DNA of 64,000 nucleotides, taken from Sclerodactyla briareus (lineage: Eukaryota > Echinodermata > Holothuroidea > Dendrochirotida > Sclerodactylidae). The notes below the pieces were generated by a model. It searched no databases. It had not been told where the DNA came from and worked only from the letters and a program-made list of their open reading frames with translations. The translations under genes were made by a program, and so were the position numbers. Within the stretch, counting starts at the first letter, position 1. Each line of letters starts with the position of its first letter. The DNA lies in contig JAODTK010005560.1 in assembly GCA_026419785.1 (NCBI GenBank), forward strand, positions 101,919 through 165,918, read 5' to 3'. Of this stretch, positions 46,601-58,599 are shown one piece after another.

Positions 46601-47749
46601 TCAGAATGGAATAACAGGTTCATACAGACTGAAACATTGATCAACTGGTCCCAGAATGTGTCCAAAGATGTGATTTTGTTGCTCGCGCCACAGGAAAATA
46701 TAATGCTGCACTTACGTTGCAGCGGGACAATAAATAGTTAAGTAAAAGTTAAGTAAAATGCATATTGTGGATGGTGGATTAAGGTTTCCAGTCTCATTAA
46801 CTTCCATACGGCGAGAAATAAGTTTCCAACCATAATAATTTCAGCCTTACTATTTGTTCAGCTGTTTGCCTATAAACTTAATGATGATGCTCTGCGTGGT
46901 TCCACTCATGCATGACGAACGCAGTGGGAATACCGCACATGTAGAACCCCTTCCCCTAGCTGTTGAGACCCAAGTTATGGTCAGGTAACGTGTACCATCA
47001 TTTAGGTGGTCCCTATACTCAGTGTGTTACTAGGTCATCCCTTTATCTTCTCTGGCTTCATACATGAGTGCATCCTAAAAATTATATGCATAATTTAAGT
47101 CCCGATCCAGCTGGCCCCTTTCATCAGTTTCTTGTTTGTTGATATTTACTATACGCATGCGGTTTCCCTCGCCCTGGAGGCAAAAGCTCATAATTGAAAG
47201 TTTTGGACTTTCTGATAGATCACCCGCTCACGTTCTATAGGCAAATGTATATCCATGATAATTCCATCCATAATGATAACAATGAAACGAACATTGCGGT
47301 TTTTTTCCGCGCCATTTGTTCTTGTCGAAACGTTGTATTTTGTTCACGTATCAATTTGGTACTGTTTGGTTCAAACTTGAATACTGAATGAAACTCAGCA
47401 CCTGGTCATATCGTTCTTATTCTTGAAGAAGCCATATGTGTGTAAGTTCAGCACTGGCTAAAAAGATAACGTTTTCCTTTTTTTTCTTGTTTTTTGGCCT
47501 TCCTGATCCTTGACCACAACTATCGCTCTTTCTTTCGGGGTTGGATTTGGATTTTTAACTGGTTTAGGAAGCCAAGTAAGGCTCATCAGGAACCGTGGCG
47601 TGTTGATCGTGGATGATCACATGCCAATAACTTGCTTCTCTTCAATAAAGTAACTGCTTGCAGATGATTCGAGACAGGGGTGTTGCAACCTACGTCCCCA
47701 TCTGACAGGACGTTTGGACGGTGACGAGTTGCTCCTATAGTGCGTCAAT
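46601..47749. other. Non-coding stretch, nothing recognised
   Basis: Short frames only. AAGTTAAGTAAA-like words repeat at 46737-46760. Confidence 0.35.
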
Positions 47750-48010
47750 TAATTATACCCTGATGAAATAAAAAATGAAGTTAACGCATGCTAGCGCTAG
47801 CCCCTGCAAACAAGATAACACTCCTATACTGTATGTCAATGTGGTTCTGTATGTATGTAATGTATGTATGTATGTATGTATGTATGATGTATGTATGTAT
47901 GTATTATGTATGTTGTATGTTTGTTGATGATGAATTATCCACTGATGACATAAAAAAAATGAGGGTAACGCATGCCTAGCGCTAGCCCCGGCAAACAAGA
48001 TAACACTTCC
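47750..48010 (+). repeat. Tandem pair with a palindromic core and TATG microsatellite
   Basis: AATTATACCCTGATGAAATA...GTTAACGCATGCTAGCGCTAGCCCC (47750-47804) and AATTATCCACTGATGACATA...GGTAACGCATGCCTAGCGCTAGCCCC (47932-47988), each followed by GCAAACAAGATAACACT and then TATG repeats. GCTAGCGCTAGC is self-complementary. The TATG run at 47848-47925 separates the two. Confidence 0.85.
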
Positions 48011-48049
48011 TTATCTGTAATGTTGTATGTATGTAGTTAAATGTATTGT

Positions 48050-48206
48050 AGATGATGATGTGATTATGATATGATATGATATTATGATGATGATGATGAT
48101 TATTATTATTATTATTATTATTCTATTAGTATTATTATTATTAATATTATTATTAATTATTATTATTATTCTTTATTATATTATTATTATTATTAGTATT
48201 ATTATT
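48050..48206. repeat. (ATG)n/(ATT)n microsatellite
   Basis: GATGATG and ATGATATGATAT repeats grading into a long ATT tract with a few AGT and AAT interruptions. Confidence 0.95.
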
Positions 48207-50317
48207 TCACTGGAACAATTGCATCTTTGTAGTCGGTATCCGTGAATTTCCATGTCAATGGTCCATCAGCTTGGGTGCCTGAAATTAGCCAACTATAGAG
48301 GAAGAATATATCACAAGCAATCGTTCGTGTATCTCACATTTAAGCACTTTGACGAGCGTTTATTTTACAATGCGTTGCACTTAATGGTATGATGCTAATG
48401 TTTCTGTCTCCTACTTTTTCGTTAATTGCTTCGACAGCCTTTGAATGTTCAATCATATTCCATTCCGCCTGTTGACGGAAAAACCAGTGAATCGCGTACA
48501 AAATGAGCCGGCATGCAGGCTGGAGGGTTCCAATTGCCATAGCAACTTACTTATGATGTGATTGACCTTTTAAACATATTTGAAACCGTCAGGCAGAATG
48601 CACATTCGCACAAGGAAGCATTCGCTTTCGAACTGGTGATGGGAGAGCCTTGGGTGAAAATCAATCTTTCCGTGCAATAATACAATATTACTAACTGTTA
48701 GATCTGATTGGCTAGCATTTGAGTTGTTATTAACAGTGGCACATAGGGAGGAAAAAATGTTAGCCTAATATGTTTTTAACAGGAGAGCTGACAGGGATAT
48801 GCCCCCAATCTTTTAGATAGCGGCAGGAATGACAGTATCAACACGTATGAGGAAGGCAATAGGTTTGTATATGTGTGGGTGTATTATTATAGACTGTCGT
48901 GAGGAAAGTAAGCTTATCGTTCGGTGCGGCGCGCTCGTGGCGCGTGTCTACGTTTGTCTGTTATTTTTGTAGGATATTTCTGGCACAGAGGTAGAGTGGT
49001 TATTATGTATCGAGTATTATTCTGATACTTATAAGCGTTCGTTTCGTAGTCAAGTGTGTAATCTGAAGCACTGTGGCCGTAATAGATGGAGCGAAAAGGA
49101 AAAAAACTGAGCACTGATGGTGCTGTAGCTCCAACAATGAAAATGCAATTATTTATTCGCAGAAAAAAAGCCTTTGGGGATGGAAATGCACCTAGGTGAC
49201 CATAGCCTTAGTGATGATAGCCGTATTTTATGATCGTCCAATTCAATGGCAGGATAAACATTTTTACCCCGCAAAGAACCTTCGGTCAAATGACCCCAAG
49301 ATGGACACGCCGACGCCATTCCAGAACACCGCATATGCATCACGTGCTGAAATTCCGATCATGGATTGTCCACCTGCAAACTGCAGAGTTTGTCATTTCA
49401 AGCACTAAAAAATGCTCTGCACAATCACAATGGCGATTGTTATCGCCCCTCCACACTAGCAGACTAGGGCGATATCGTATTCATCTTAATAGAAGCGCAC
49501 TGGCACGTGAGTGCAATCATTCCAACATGCCTGCTAATTAGAACATTGATTTGTGGAACTAGCATATCCCAGCATAACAAAAAAGTTGTTGAAACGTAAT
49601 ATCTTCATCCAAATGAAACGCTGTCAGGCCATGGGAAAATTCGACAGGTGTACCAATCAAATTAATCGAAGCACAAAGGCATTGCACACACACACAGATT
49701 GAAAGAAGCCTCCAATTAGGTTAATCAGGGGCTCAAACATTTGATCATCTGAGCACCAAAACATCATAACCATTGGGACCAAACTTTATTCTGAATGTCT
49801 TGATTGTAACTATGTTTCTATTAGCTAGTGAGACAAAAAATCAAAGAGTTGGTCAAAAACTCATTTCCACTTTCTATGGGGGCAAGAGCTTCTATTAGAA
49901 TGAATACCGTTATACATGCACAATTTCCATATTCGGGGCCGACCCCTCGTGCGGACAGACTTCCATTTTCATTTGTCCAATTTTCTCTGTCCAAGTATTA
50001 TAGTAATCCAACCTAAGATGTAGGAGAAGAAAAACATGCATAATTCTTGCGATATTGTACTGAACATATTATGCTTCTTCGAGGACCCTTGCTCAAAATA
50101 ATTGAATCCCCGTAGGAAATCCACCATAATACGTAGAGATGGAGCCATTTCGTAGATTCGACAGTTTTGAAATATTAGCTTATTATGTCCCATCTGCCTC
50201 TTTGATTCCCGGAATAACCGGAGGTCGGTAGCACTAGTCCATAATGATACTGACCAATTATGATAAACCAACCTAATCTGTGACGACGAGAAGAAGAATT
50301 CAGAAGAATCAGAATTT

Positions 50318-50320
<3 letters not shown>
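48207..50320. other. Non-coding stretch, nothing recognised
   Basis: A 103-codon plus-strand frame (49230-49541) and a 147-codon minus-strand frame ending in the GATA run (49969-50412) show no domain that I recognise. Confidence 0.35.
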
Positions 50321-50353
<33 letters not shown>

Positions 50354-50402
50354 CGATAGATAGATGATAGAAGGATAGATAGGAAGGATAGATAGATAGA
50401 GA
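50321..50402. repeat. (GATA)n microsatellite
   Basis: GATA repeats with CGATAGAT, GATGATAGAAGG and AGGAAGG interruptions. Confidence 0.97.
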
Positions 50403-50899
50403 ACAACTGCATTTATAGATGGTTTTGTGTTGTTTACTTGATTGATTTTTGCGAGGAAAAATGCTGAGTTTGTCCTTTGTTGGTTTAGAGCAAATTAGTA
50501 ATTCGGAAATTACAGACATTGATAAGTTTGAGAGAGTTCCAATTGGATCTTGCGTGCTCTATCTGTATTTCATGGATATTTGCTCTCTGTGCTGTTGTAT
50601 GCTCAAATTTGTATTGTTTTGTGTAATCGGTGCTGATGTTCTGTTATGTACTTGATTGGTCGCTACAGTGAATGAAAAACTCTATTATCTTCCTGAGTCC
50701 GGTCTCAAAGAAGCCGGTCAGTCTAAACGTAATATGGCAAGGTACGTGAAAATGAACCACGGCCTAATTCGCGAAAAGATCAGGTTGTATCGTATTCGAC
50801 AATCACATTGAGGTCGAATAAGTATTTTCAAAAGTTTCCTTGTCTATGTTTCAGCCGGCTGTGCTCGTTTCCTATTACCATTAATCAGGTAGGACCCGA
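50403..50899. other. Non-coding stretch, nothing recognised
   Basis: Contains a 68-codon hydrophobic plus-strand frame (50449-50655) with many Cys and Leu, but nothing that I recognise or can support. Confidence 0.3.
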
Positions 50900-51066
50900 C
50901 GATTATATCTAGGGGGGCTGAGTGATTGCCCGAAAAAATTTTACTGTTCAATTTTGCTCATGGCCCGAAAACTACAGCGCACCCTGCCTGAATTTTTGCT
51001 TTAAATATTTGGCTGGGGGAGGGGGGCTGCAGCCCCAAGGCCCCCCCCCCCGCCTCATACGCCCAT
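50900..51066. repeat. G-rich dispersed repeat (GGGGGGCTG...CTGCAGCCCC type)
   Basis: TAGGGGGGCTGAGTGATTGC, later GGCTGGGGGAGGGGGGCTGC, AGCCCCAAGGCCCC, a C run and CGCCTCATACGCCCATGC. The closing GGGCG..CATG in reverse resembles the CATGGGCG heads of the repeats at 21225 and 24470, in opposite orientation. Confidence 0.55.
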
Positions 51067-51149
51067 GCTTTTAATTATACCTAATTACAGTCATACCATG
51101 CAGTCTGGAACTAATAAGGAAAGAGTAGAAGATGGATGTTTCTAAACTA

Positions 51150-51720
51150 TCAACCTAATAGCGAAACTCGGAATTTGGAAGCAGGTAAGCAGAGTAGTAA
51201 AACGGGGAGGGGGGGGGGGGGGGGAAGCGGGGAGGGGACATACAGGAAGAGTGAGGGAAATGTGTAGGCGGCAAGGATGCAAACAGCATATCGGTGCATG
51301 CGCAGAGGGTAGAGACACGAGCTGGGCATGAGAATGGCGGCCAACAGACTTAACGGTGAGGCCATTACAAAAAATTAGGGCCGCCTATAATTTGGAACAG
51401 GGCGGCAACATATCAGTACAGTCCTCAAGAGATTGAAGTGTAGTAATGAGAGAACCATTTCCGATTATTATGATGACTGTAAATAATTTGATCAAAGAGA
51501 TACCATATTGGCTCGAGGGGCGCCCTGCAGAACATGCGAACAATACTCGAAAGGAGGACGTATTCGAGTTTTGCAGACCCGCAACAAGCGCGCGGGTTCA
51601 AAGATAGTTGCGAGAGCGGGAGGAGAGGAAGCCAGGTTCTGAGAAGCACAATTCTGCGTGCCCATGATGTTACTCATTCAGATCTCAAGATAGATCGAGA
51701 TGGTAATCCCAGCTGACATG
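51150..51720 (-). pseudogene. LINE C-terminal fragment
   Basis: Minus strand from 51720 down, with frameshifts: an ISIDLEI-like block, NCASQNL, then FEPARLLRVCKTRIRPPFEY and CSHVLQGAP at about 51600-51510, and after that LQSLEDC-type and HPCR..-type segments. The order 'xYKTRIRPxxEYCSHVxxGAP' followed by the RRA..- and LF/YY-like stretch is the usual tail of a Jockey-like reverse transcriptase. The coding tail includes a proline-rich segment produced by a long G run at 51209-51224. Only the C-terminal third is present. Confidence 0.75.
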
Positions 51721-52350
51721 GGTTTCGAACCAAGCCCCCCGGGCATACGGTACTGAAGCTCCTATGCAAAACAGAAGGCAGTGTGGAACCATGTTGATAA
51801 GCTGAGACAGCGCCCTCACTTATATTAGGGGCGATCATGGTCGCATTTAGTCAGAAGATTAGAATATGGTTTCCGTTGAACAACTCCTCTAATTCGAGCG
51901 TCACATTATAAAGCTCGCGTTCATTCCTGATGTTATATTACTACGATGGTTTTGTTATGCCAGACGTAATCGTTTCCGAACTATTATGCGTTTCTGTGCT
52001 TCCGTAAAAATCGTCTGACTTTCCGCGTTTTCTGAAACAGAGGACACTCACTGAAGATGTTGGAGAATCTTGCACTATGATATACCATCTTTACTCTGAG
52101 CGAAAGGTTATTTTTCGGGGGTCTATAGCGAAGAATTCACAGATGGAGAGTAGGAGAGTAAAACAAACTGAATGTGTTTTACGATGTTACACATAATATG
52201 GCGTCCCATCACTCGGGTTGCGTTCTTGACTGGAAACTTTGAAGAGGGAACACAAACGCGACACTACATGTCTCTCTCACGTTATTTAATAGTCCATGGT
52301 TCGAAATGAGAACCTTCATAGCACTCATTGAGAGTTTCATCACGCTTACG
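51721..52350. other. Non-coding stretch, nothing recognised
   Basis: Contains one sequence on the minus strand, TTGGTTCGAAACCC (about 51721-51734), resembling a pol III B box, with no tRNA structure around it. Otherwise nothing. Confidence 0.35.
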
Positions 52351-52770
52351 GATGAGAATGATCAGTGCCCATTGGAAACTGAAGGGGTGACAAGGCGTTC
52401 TATCCATTTTGTGGTACTTTAGGGAGTTCGGCAGGGGTTATAGCAGGGAGTGCCAGTGATGTCGCCAGGGGTACATCAGAGAAAAGAGGACACGGAATGA
52501 GAATGATCAGTTCCCATGGAACTGAGGTGACAGGTTGTCTCTATCCCATTGTGGTACTATCGGGAGGTTCTGCAGAGGGTATAGCAGTGAAGGTGCTTGT
52601 CGCAAGTTAAATCACGAGAAAAGAGACCACGAATGAGAATGATCAGTGCCCATGGGAAATGAAGGTGACAAGGTCGTCTCTATCCCATTGTGTTACTATC
52701 GCGGAGGTCTGCAGCGGATAGCAGTGATTGGTCGCCAGTGACATCAGAGAAAAGATACCACTGATCATGA
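52351..52770 (+). repeat. Minisatellite, three units of about 136-145 bp
   Basis: Units start with (G/A)ATGAGAATGATCAGTNCCCA at 52351, 52496 and 52632. Each contains GGTGACAAGG or GGTGACAGGTTG, TCTATCC...TTGTG(G/T)TACT, GGAGTTCGGCAGGG-like words and AGAGAAAAGA near its end. Unit 1 carries extra G and C insertions relative to the others. Confidence 0.93.
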
Positions 52771-53741
52771 TTCAGCATCAGGCTGGGATTCCATAAAGAT
52801 GCGTATGCGTGCCGGGGCTGGAATGTGAAAAATCACGTATTTACGAAAACGAACGTTTGTTTCAGAAGGGAGAAAACGTAGTAATGTCTATGAAGAAAAG
52901 ACCATAAAAATGCAGCAACCATGCATATTGTCGGTTGCTTGGCTTTTAAGAAATCATTCCATAGAATGAAATCGCTGATACGATCAGTATACCGGCATGG
53001 TGATGCAGTGTTATTTCGCCCTATCAGTGTTTGGTTGCCTTAATTGAGATATATTTGTGCTCTGTGGAACCAATATCTACTCTTGCAAACCAAATAGGAC
53101 CATATTCAGAACACTGCCCCCCCCCCAGCTGCACGTATTTAATTGTCGATTTTTCCAATCTGTACCGGACCCGCAAAGCATCTATGGAATCAAGCCTCGA
53201 GAGGGGTCATTGATGAAGAGAAAGAAAGAGGTAGGGGAACCTAATGACAGAGCCTTGAGCATTCCAGCACTGATGGAATGATTCATGAAGGAGTGAAGCC
53301 ATAAACACGGACAGCTAGTGGCCAATTACAGAGAAAGTCAGAAATCCAGCTGATCAGAGAAAAGAACGTGTGGTCCACATATTAATTGACAATACCATTC
53401 ATTGTCTACCCCGACCAGTGATGATAATCCCCTTTCTTGGGTTCATAGGGGGAGAGCTGCGTCTGTTTAGTCGATGGGGTTGCCAAGCATGCTATCAACA
53501 TCGTCTGATACAATCTAAGTAGCCGGTAACTCACTCTCCGAGCATACATGCCCCTTGAATACCACTCACTGTAACCATGGAAACAGATCCGCGGTCGAGC
53601 AGCCTGGGAGCTGCGCGTCAGCTTTAACCTTTCACTATTTGTCCACTAATCCTCGTATCTCACAAAATAATGTTCTGTTGTTTAACTCTAATTGTCACCC
53701 CGGGTTCTGTTTATCCCCGTGTGACAACAACAGCGTCGCAT
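52771..53741. other. Non-coding stretch, nothing recognised
   Basis: Short frames only; no supported feature. Confidence 0.35.
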
Positions 53742-54200
53742 TACACCTCATCCAGACAGTAATCTCGAATACATCAGATTAAAACCACCACGGGTCAAAA
53801 TCATTACCGCATATAATTTGATGGCGTAAATTGAAGCCAGTTAAAGTATATAGCGCGAATTTAATTACGTTCCTACTATGAATATATATATATAATTTTA
53901 ATTTTGTATTTTTGTTATTTTCTCTGTTTCTTTTTTGGCACATTCTTCCTCCTAAGTTTAGGGATTTTTTTTTTTTTTTCTCCAGATTACATTCCTCTCT
54001 AAGTCATGAAATAGGCTTCGTAAAAGCGACGCGAACATCAGGACGCAATGCCTGAAAGTGTCACCGCAGTATTTTGAGACTCGGTAACTGATCGTTGTTT
54101 TTCTCATCTCCTTCATTCGCAGAAGCATGTACTAAATTCAACTGAAGTGTGATTTTAATCTGGGTCCATACTGCAGTCTGCTACCAGATGCTTAGCCGGA
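53742..54200 (+). repeat. Dispersed repeat, copy 2
   Basis: Partner of 46268-46600, with the same words in the same order. This copy carries an extra AT-rich and poly-T insertion around 53880-53980. Confidence 0.6.
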
Positions 54201-54211
54201 TCTACTGCACA

Positions 54212-54290
54212 GGCGCGGATCTACAGGGGGGGGGGTCCAACTTCAGCCCCTCCTCTCTCCCCCCCCCCCCCCCCTTTCGGCAGATATGCC
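54212..54290 (+). repeat. GCGCGGATCTACAGG G-run/C-run element fragment
   Basis: GGCGCGGATCTACA, a 10-base G run, TCCAACTTCAGCCCCTCC and a 17-base C run, then TTTCGGCAGATATGCC. It follows the same G-run/C-run plan as other dispersed elements here. Confidence 0.6.
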
Positions 54291-54574
54291 ATTTTTCTTT
54301 TTCCGTGTCCGCCCCTTTTTGTGTGAACTATTCCGGTGAATATTGGTACGACTTTATCAATACTTTACCTGAGATCAATTCATTTCGGGGTTCGTTGTCC
54401 ATTTCGTGACGGCCGGGTAACCTGTGCTGATGGCAACATTTCTGCTACTCTGTTTCTATGATGCACAGTAACATAATGATCGTCTTATAAACCAAAATCA
54501 CGATAAAAATGTTCACAAATGAGCTTCAGATTGCACTTAGAGAACATCTAGAACCCTATAGCTCTCAGGGCCCT

Positions 54575-54640
54575 AATAAGGGGGCCCTGGACCCACGAAG
54601 AAGAAAGACGTTCGCGCTCTGCGCACTCATGATGGACCTG
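54575..54640 (+). repeat. GGGCCCTGGACCCACG repeat, left flank of the CR1-like LINE
   Basis: GGGGGCCCTGGACCCACG, then GACGTTCGCGCTCTGCGCAC and TCATGATGGAC. A second copy lies at 57015-57085 on the far side of the LINE, in the same orientation. Confidence 0.7.
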
Positions 54641-55439
54641 TGCGCACCTTGAGTCTTGCTCTGTGGTTTGGTTACACAAAGTAGCCCACGCTACTCATAG
54701 GAGCGACATGAATTGACCTAGGCAATATTATTATTCCATACTTCTGTTTTAATGATCCCATAATTATGGATCTTCTTGCTAATTTTCTAGAATATTGTCA
54801 ACCAGAATCCCGCTAAAATGTTCTCACCCAAATGACGCCTCTCAGATTGCACTAGAGATCTGAATGGCATTTCTGGTTCTCACAAGTGAGAAGTAGATTG
54901 GTCTATATTTTCTTAGGATTTCCAAATGCTGTTGACTCCCTGGCAGGGGTTCATTGTTGAAGTTGACGAGTTAATGAAAGTTTACGTTTCCTTGAAAAAG
55001 CGGGTCGCACTGAGAACAAAAGGCCTTCTGATGAAATGAGGTGTTTCCTGGGCCGTTAAACGTATGAGACATCTTTTGCGACTTTTCATCGTTCTCTTGG
55101 TTTCTTGTCTGATTTGGATTGTTCAGAGTTCAGCAAGGCTATAGTCCAACGTCTAAGTTCCGTGATAAGCACGATTTCGAGAGGCATATTGCCTCTAGTA
55201 ATAAGGAAAATCCTCGTGCGTTTTTTTCTCTCTTATGTTAGGGGGAAGCGGAAAATGGAGGACCGCATTTGGTCACTGTTATGTTTCGATTCATGTAATA
55301 CAACCAGCGAAGTCCAAGACTGGCTAGCGGTTACTTAATAAATATTTTTCGTCGATATTCACTCAGAAAACCTCGGATAATTTCAACAACCTTTGGTAGG
55401 GTGCCTCACACTACTAATAAAATATAATAATATGGTAAT
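54641..55439. other. Stretch before the CR1-like LINE, possibly its decayed 5' part
   Basis: A 77-codon plus-strand frame at 55105-55338 reads DLDCSEFSKAIVQRLSSV and onward, with charged residues. It is on the LINE strand and could be the linker before the reverse transcriptase, but it has no diagnostic block. Confidence 0.35.
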
Positions 55440-56990
55440 ATTTATGTTCGCCTGATGTATAAAGGGAAACTGCAGAAAGCCTTACGAAACTACTTCCTGG
55501 TCTAGACGGAGTTTATACCCTTCTTGTTGAACTCTTTTGCCGACCAGTTTGTCTGTTAATTAGCAATTATTTTCAATAAAAACCTAGTCAGATGTGTTGA
55601 TCCGGATGAATGGAGGAGAGCACATGTTTCTCTACCCGCATTTTCAAGGAAGGACCGGTCTCTTCCTTATAATTACAGGCCCAGTGATGTCTTATAGTGT
55701 TGTCCTGCAAGGTGTTAAAAATCAGTCGGGATCTCTTGTCGATTTTTTCAACGAGTATAGTCTATTCCTCAGCACGGTTTCATGAAAAATCGTCCGTGTT
55801 TAACTAGTCTCTTAGAATTTATGGAAAGATTTTCCTATGCAGTTGACAACCGGCAGTGTTGTTGATAGGAAAAATCCTTCCCAAGTTCCTCACGGCGTCT
55901 CCCTTTGCTTGAATTGAAAAGTTTTGGTATTAAGGGAAATGTTCTTGAGTAGATTCGTCAGATGCTCTAAGTAGGGAACAACGAGTTGTCATCAATAGGA
56001 GTTCGGCTCCTTGGCAGAAACTTTACTAGTGGTGTGTTCTCCAAGGATCGGTTCCCGGGCCCGCATTTTTCTGGCGTATTTGACGATCGTGGAAGATTCG
56101 GTGCGTTCCAGAGTTACAATACTAAGTTGGATCAGAGGTGATTCGAACGATGATGTTGCAATTCTCCAAAAAGGATCACTTGATATATTTCCACCATGAT
56201 CTTCCGATTGCAAATGTTTTTATATGCGATATAAGTGCAAAGTTATGCATGATTGGTGGTCCACAATCACAACGCCTTTCCAAGTTAAAGATGGAGCAAA
56301 ATTAATCATACAGGTGAATTTGAGGAAAAGGATCTCGTTGTTCATTTTTATTAATCTTTGAAACCTTCTAAGCAGTGTGCTGAAACTGCGGGGAAGGTAA
56401 TGGTCTGGCTTGATTAGACGTCACTTTAGTTCCATTGATAAAGATATTGTTCTGTGTCAGGTTGGTTAAAGCAGTGGTGAAGGACTCCACCGGAGTATGC
56501 GTCAAGTATGGTATCTATATTCTCGAAGGACAACAGGTAATGGAAAAACGTTTCAGCGGAGGGGAATTAGATAAATTCACTGGCTTAGACATTACTTACG
56601 AAGAAGACATTAGGCGTCTCGGGGAAATTCGATGAGCTAAGAAGAATTCGAGGTGGAGTGATTCAGGTTTAAAATTGTTCATGGATTCGAGGAACTTCCC
56701 GTCCACTATTTGTGTGGTGTTTCCAAAGTTACCACCCATAGGAGTCATTGCCTCAAGATTCGTAAACGCTGTAGATTGGGACAGTTCGGAAATATTCCGT
56801 CTCCCAGAGAGGTATTAATGAGTAGAATAGCCGTCCTAAAGATGGTGTTTGTCTAAGAGTGTCAATGCATTCAAGAACATCCTTTGATCTTTCAGGAATG
56901 TGGGCGAATTCTATAAGCATCTGGGTTGTTATTTCTCTTGGGATGATGTGGTCCAAGGTCTCCTGCTCCTTTTCACTGAACTAAATAAAA
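55440..56990 (+). pseudogene. Decayed CR1/Rex-like LINE, reverse transcriptase to C-terminus
   Basis: Plus strand, read across many stops and shifts. LPGLDGVYTLLVELFCRP (55485-55545, normally PGPDGV) is followed by a YRPVS-like block, then SGSLVDFFNEYSLF (55730-55775), HGFMKNRPCLTSLLEFMERF (55775-55830), AVDNRQCC, and RRLPLLELKSFGIKGNVLE (55888-55945). The SGV...GPHF remnant of motif B follows (about 56030-56060). SLKPSKQCAETAGK lies at about 56355-56398, EYASSMVSIFSKDN at about 56496-56540, and QVMEKRFSGGELDKFTGL then YEEDIRRLGE at 56536-56632. RRIRGGVIQV and NVGEFYKHLGCYFSWDD end the readable part. Motif A and motif C are missing or unreadable. Confidence 0.85.
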
Positions 56991-57014
56991 TCTGAAATCC
57001 GGCAAGCCGCGGGC

Positions 57015-57085
57015 ATGAGGCGGCCCTGGACCCACGCCGGAGGGACCTCGCGCTACGCGCTCGATCGTGATGACTGATTGACAGC
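57015..57085 (+). repeat. GGGCCCTGGACCCACG repeat, right flank
   Basis: GGCGGCCCTGGACCCACGCC, then GACCTCGCGCTACGCGCTCG and ATCGTGATGACTG, matching 54575-54640. Confidence 0.7.
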
Positions 57086-58599
57086 ACGAAAATGTCCACC
57101 CGCCCCCCCCCCCCCCTTTTTTGGGACAACATTAGTAAACCTAAGTCCCTTACTGGTCTGAGTCGTACATAGTTATCCCAAAGGGTACAGTTGGGGCGCT
57201 CTGGTTGCCATGATGTGCCTCTAATATATATACATAGATAGAGGAAAAAAGCTCCGAGACCATGCCACATGGCTCTCTGGCATACTTACCATGCTATTTA
57301 GGGAATAATCAATTGACACGGTACAATATCAATATCAATAATATTATGTGAAAAAAAATACTTCATCTTAAATGATAGGAAAAAGTTGGTGAATCCGTAC
57401 TAAACTCGATTTGCCTATTCAAATAGTAGCTATTGAAAAATTGCATTTTTCACCTGGTCCATTAGGCATGAGTACAGATGGCTACCCTTCTGTAACCTTC
57501 TGGGAAAAAATCTCCCCAGATACTGCCCATGAAAGCTAAAACATGATAAACCCTAATATGCAATGATTTCGAACAAAAATGTCCGGCGATTGCAACCATC
57601 TACCGTAGCATGTATGTTCCTCCTATGAAGTCGACGAACCTGATTTTTGTTTCAATGTCAAGGTCATTTACGGTCATGTAAGGCCCGACACAGAATTCTT
57701 ATGAAGACGATATCGGGAAATTACTAGCATCAATCATCTTCCAAGTAGGCATGTAAAGGCTAGGTCTACTTATAGAAAGGGGAAACAAGGCGATCGCCAA
57801 AAAGGGTCTCGCCTGGTTGCGCGATCAGTGGGTTTTATTATTCACTAACACACCAACCAACTAGTTCATGCAGACCATTGTCATGTCAAACGAACATCAA
57901 CATATTTTCACATATAACACATAAAAATTCCTGAAATTCCTAAAATAAGTGACCAATAAGTTGACTCTTGATACAAAAGTCCATTAATTGTTTTTGTTCT
58001 TCTTCATGACCCCCCCCCCCCCACTCCTCCGCTCCCTAATACCCAATACCCAATTTGAGTCAGTTTTTGTCGCTCGGTCAACTCACTTCCTTGACCCCCA
58101 AACCAACTTGAAATGTTCTAAATCCCCTTAGCAGCCTGGGCTTCTTTGCTTTTCGAAATCAAAATTACCTCCATTATTCATTGCCTCTTATTTTCCAAGC
58201 AGCCAGGACATGCCATCCAGCCCCCCCCCCTCCCCTGTCAGGCAGCAAACACCCGCCTCCACCACAACCACCAACAACCTCTCTCCCCCGGCAGGGCCGT
58301 CAAGGATGTCCTAAAATATATCTGTAGGCGGGAAACCTCTACATTTGTCTATCTATTAATTGCCTTTTGACATTTAATTGACATGTTATAAGCAACACAT
58401 CCACAGACCAGTAAATGAAATGGTGCAATCCAGGCACATATCAGTCATGAACATCAAACACATCAGATCCAGAAAATGTTAACGGACCATACCTACTGAG
58501 TGTGGCGAAATTCTTACCAAGTTGGAAATTGGAATAATATGCAATTAGTCACATACATACAATGACTTCTACTGACCCCAGCTGTACCTCTAAAATGAT
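57086..58599. other. Non-coding stretch with C runs
   Basis: C runs at 57103-57116 and 58011-58021 and C-rich sequence at 58220-58290. A 74-codon plus-strand frame across the latter is low-complexity and not supported. Confidence 0.4.

Noticed and set aside
49196-49541. PiggyBac-like transposase C-terminus (a CRVCHFKH segment)
   Set aside because: Two Cys and a His in a short frame are not enough; none of the expected flanking blocks is visible.
51700-51770. tRNA or SINE from a GGTTCGAAACC word on the minus strand
   Set aside because: It matches the B-box consensus, but no arms pair around it and it adjoins the LINE fragment; a chance match is likely.
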